Assembly (NCBI RefSeq): GCF_003952485.1
Contig: NZ_CP034447.1
Coordinates: 2,604,001-2,668,000, forward strand
Direction: 5' to 3'
DNA: 64,000 nucleotides
Origin: Mesorhizobium sp. M1E.F.Ca.ET.045.02.1.1
Lineage (GTDB): Bacteria; Pseudomonadota; Alphaproteobacteria; Rhizobiales; Rhizobiaceae
The notes beneath the pieces were generated by a model that was not told where the DNA came from, did no database searches, and saw nothing but the letters and a program-made list of their open reading frames with translations. Positions 62,294 through 64,000 of this stretch are shown here, piece by piece; position 1 is the first letter of the stretch, and every line of letters begins with the position of its first letter. Made by a program: the position numbers and the translations under genes.

Positions 62294-63301
62294 CTAAAGC
62301 AAGCCGGCTTGCGTCATCAGGTCGATGACCTTCTTGGAGTTCAGCGTCGCCGGATCGACTTTCGGCGCCTGCAGGTCAGGCAGCGGCACCAGCTTCGGGT
62401 TGGACCCGGCATCCTTGCCGACCGCATATTCGTAAGACGTGCCGGTCTTCAACACCTCCTGGCCCCCCTTGCCGGTCACCCACTTCAGGAACGCCTGGGC
62501 TTCCTTCGGATGCTTGCTCGAGGCCAGCACGCCGCCGCCGGAGATCGACACGAACGCGCCCGGATCCTGGTTCTTGAAATAGTGCTGCCCGATATTCTTG
62601 CTGTTCTCGCCGGTCTTGGCCTGATCGCCGAAGTAGTAATAGTGGTAGATCACGCCGCCATCGATCTCGCCGGCATTGACGGCCTTCATCACCGTGCTGT
62701 TGCCCTTGTAGGCGGTGGAGTTCTCCTTCATGGCTTTCAGCCAGTCGGCGGTCGCGGCCTCGCCCTTGAGCTGAAGCATTGCGCTGACGATGGCTTGGAA
62801 ATCGGCGCCGGACGGCGAGGCGGCCCAACGGCCCTTCCAGCTCGGATCGGCAAGATCGAGCAGCGACTTGGGCAGTTGCTCTTCCTTGAGCTTGTCCTTG
62901 TTGTAGACAAAGACGGTGCTGCGCGCTGCAACGCCCACCCATTTGCCGGTCGACGGCTGGTATTCCTTCGGCACCTGGGCGAGGGTGTCGGCTTCGACCG
63001 GCGCGAACAGGCCGGCCGCCTCGACCAAGGCCATTGCCGGCGAGTTCTCGGTCAGGAACACGTCGGCCGGCGAAGCGGCGCCTTCGGCGACGATCTGGTT
63101 GGAAAAGTCGCTGTCGCCGCCGTTGCGCAGCGTGACCTTGATTCCGGTTTCCTTGGTGAAGCCCTTCGCCCATTCCTTGGCGAGGCTCTCATGCTGGGCA
63201 TTGTAGACAATGATGCCTTTATCCTCCGCGTTTGCCGGGCCGGCGATCAGGCCGAGCGCCAGCGCGGCGGCGCCGGCGAGAATGGAAAGCGCAAGTTTCA
63301 T
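62294..63301 (-). CDS. fbpA: Iron(III) ABC transporter, binding protein
   Basis: 335 aa with signal peptide [25 protein letters not shown]. The mature protein starts [19 protein letters not shown] and has the FbpA/SfuA features: [31 protein letters not shown], and the double tyrosine iron ligands in [10 protein letters not shown] (about residues 220-229). Binds ferric iron in the periplasm. The promoter region holds an IRO-type box. First gene of fbpABC. Confidence 0.93.
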   Translation of the reverse strand: MKLALSILAGAAALALGLIAGPANAEDKGIIVYNAQHESLAKEWAKGFTKETGIKVTLRNGGDSDFSNQIVAEGAASPADVFLTENSPAMALVEAAGLFAPVEADTLAQVPKEYQPSTGKWVGVAARSTVFVYNKDKLKEEQLPKSLLDLADPSWKGRWAASPSGADFQAIVSAMLQLKGEAATADWLKAMKENSTAYKGNSTVMKAVNAGEIDGGVIYHYYYFGDQAKTGENSKNIGQHYFKNQDPGAFVSISGGGVLASSKHPKEAQAFLKWVTGKGGQEVLKTGTSYEYAVGKDAGSNPKLVPLPDLQAPKVDPATLNSKKVIDLMTQAGLL

Positions 63302-63358
63302 GGGGCATCGTCCTCAAATCTGGAGACAGGGTTCAAGCACGGCTGCACTACCAATACC

Positions 63359-63373
63359 TGATAGTGATAGTCA
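63359..63373. promoter_or_regulatory. Iron-responsive operator (RirA IRO-box) candidate
   Basis: TGATAGTGATAGTCA fits TGA-N9-TCA, the rhizobial RirA box, 57 bp upstream of the fbpA start. It also contains two GATAGT hexamers as in Fur-type boxes, so Fur/Mur is an alternative. Confidence 0.6.
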
Positions 63374-63576
63374 ACATTGTGAGGGTGGCTCATTCCGTCG
63401 CGGAGGCGTGAAAGCCGGCGCCACGCGGACAATTCCATGTGAATGGTGTGCGGCGGGATATCGCGGAGCGCCTGGCGGTGCCCGACGGCCATTCGTTCTT
63501 TCAAGCCGAGCAATGTCCGATCGCACGGGGCCCGTAATACCGGGTCCCGTGGGGCGGGGTTGCCGGGCGAACGCGG

Positions 63577-63657
63577 TCAGAGCCGTTCGGCTCGTACCTT
63601 CAGGATATGATACAGCAGCTCTCGAACGCGCCGCCAGATCGTCAATGGTCTGGGCAT
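63577..63657 (-). CDS. Candidate 26-aa small protein
   Basis: ATG 63657 with AAGG at 7 nt; the product reads MPRPLTIWRRVRELLYHILK followed by six residues. It is basic and amphipathic, with a possible membrane-active helix. It begins 39 bp after the stop of the hupE-like gene on the same strand, so would be co-transcribed with it. A small hairpin GAGCCGAACGGCTC overlaps the stop codon. No homologue is known to me, so it could be chance. Confidence 0.35.
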   Translation of the reverse strand: MPRPLTIWRRVRELLYHILKVRAERL

Positions 63658-63696
63658 GGCTCCGCCTTCCGTTCGCGCGATCCTTGAGCCGCCGGT

Positions 63697-64000
63697 TCAG
63701 ATGAGCTGCGCGGCCAGCGCCACTCCGACCAGCGAGGTGCCGATCCCCGCCGCGCGGATGGCGGCCGGCCGGCTCCGCAACGTCAGGGCGGCCAGCGCTC
63801 CGGTCGCGTGCAAAGCCAAGGTGCTGGCCAGGAAGCCGATCGCATAGGCCATGCCACCGACCGTCTCCGGAATCTCAAGACCATGGGCGTTGCCGTGGAA
63901 AAGGCCGAAGAGCGCCGTCAGCGTTGCTGCGAGGGCAAGCGGAAACGGCCTGGCGAGCGCAACCATGGCGCCGAAAATCACCAGCGACAGCGCGACCCCG
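63697..64000 (-). CDS. HupE/UreJ family protein, 5' end beyond the window
   Basis: The C-terminal ~100 codons only; the start lies beyond the right edge. The visible part has the family's FGLFHGNAHGLEIP motif (His ligands for Ni/Co) and three membrane helices (LALAATLTALFGLF, AYAIGFLASTLALHATGALAAL, AAGIGTSLVGVALAAQLI). HupE/UreJ proteins are secondary transporters for nickel or cobalt. An internal Met at 63981 is not the true start, since the upstream residues (GVALSLVIFG) continue the family. Relation to cobalamin synthesis elsewhere in the window is only suggestive. Confidence 0.85.
   Translation of the reverse strand, partial: GVALSLVIFGAMVALARPFPLALAATLTALFGLFHGNAHGLEIPETVGGMAYAIGFLASTLALHATGALAALTLRSRPAAIRAAGIGTSLVGVALAAQLI

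Noticed and set aside
63298..63513. 71-codon minus-strand frame in the fbpA promoter region
   Set aside because: It would cover the IRO box and run into the fbpA start; no family resemblance.

Overview
The window looks like chromosomal backbone of an alphaproteobacterium of the order Rhizobiales, most likely Mesorhizobium or a close relative. The reasons are high GC with strong GC3 bias, aerobic cobaltochelatase CobS/CobT, a SAM-II riboswitch ahead of metX, a CpdR-type receiver, TIGR02302 (DUF4175), DUF2125, DUF3108 and DUF1194 proteins, an FbpABC iron transporter with an RirA-like operator, and intergenic palindromes of a kind common in Mesorhizobium. No rRNA, tRNA, CRISPR array, transposase, integrase or phage gene was seen. 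The genus is an inference from gene content, not a database result.

Layout. 1-4353 (minus): stress operon prkA - DUF444 (YeaH) - spoVR, the last cut by the window edge. 4794-11415: small secreted protein, alpha/beta hydrolase, BolA, J-domain protein, cobS, cobT and an esterase-like phytase-fold protein. 11660-17298: ArsR/SRPBCC pair, a large GT-C-like membrane protein, a spermidine-synthase-like protein, yhhQ with a candidate preQ1 riboswitch, rpmB, DUF3108. 17390-23868: YddG-like exporter, lysoplasmalogenase, cupin, gloB, methyltransferase, an odd YddA-type ABC exporter, a DUF1194 vWA protein. 23891-33833: two GT2 glycosyltransferases, metW, metX with SAM-II control, a Phd/PemK-like toxin-antitoxin operon, hisC, tyrC, a PfkB kinase, DUF2125, ChaC-type cyclotransferase. 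33956-45000: aldo/keto reductase, LysE exporter, plsC, two LysR regulators, a PNPOx-like protein, ydcF, ftsX, ftsE, hpt, cpdR, EamA permease. 45032-53980: TIGR02302, threonine/serine dehydratase with divergent ArsR, lysA, small lipoprotein, argH, tlpA, EEP-family hydrolase. 54247-59443: ugpBAEC plus a GpdQ-like phosphodiesterase. 59467-64000: fbpCBA iron transporter (minus), a tiny ORF, and the end of a hupE-like gene.

How it works together. Most genes are housekeeping: cobalamin, methionine, histidine, tyrosine, lysine and arginine synthesis, cell division (FtsEX with a CtrA-type site TTAA-N7-TTAA), queuosine salvage, and uptake of iron and glycerophosphodiesters. The regulatory layer is richer than the gene list: a SAM-II riboswitch with attenuator; a preQ1-I-like element whose pseudoknot would pair with the yhhQ start codon; two ArsR genes whose predicted promoters put transcription start on the A of ATG; a toxin-antitoxin promoter with an 18-bp near-palindrome between -35 and -10; and hairpins after both solute-binding-protein genes.

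The least explained material is non-coding. Three small palindrome families share a common centre but have different arms, and there is a ~215-236 bp element with ~22 bp terminal inverted repeats in two copies. In five genes (yhhQ, the small lipoprotein, gloB, the aldo/keto reductase and the 215-aa membrane protein) the stop codon lies in the outer end of such a repeat. I found no gene cluster that I can defend as a new multi-gene system.
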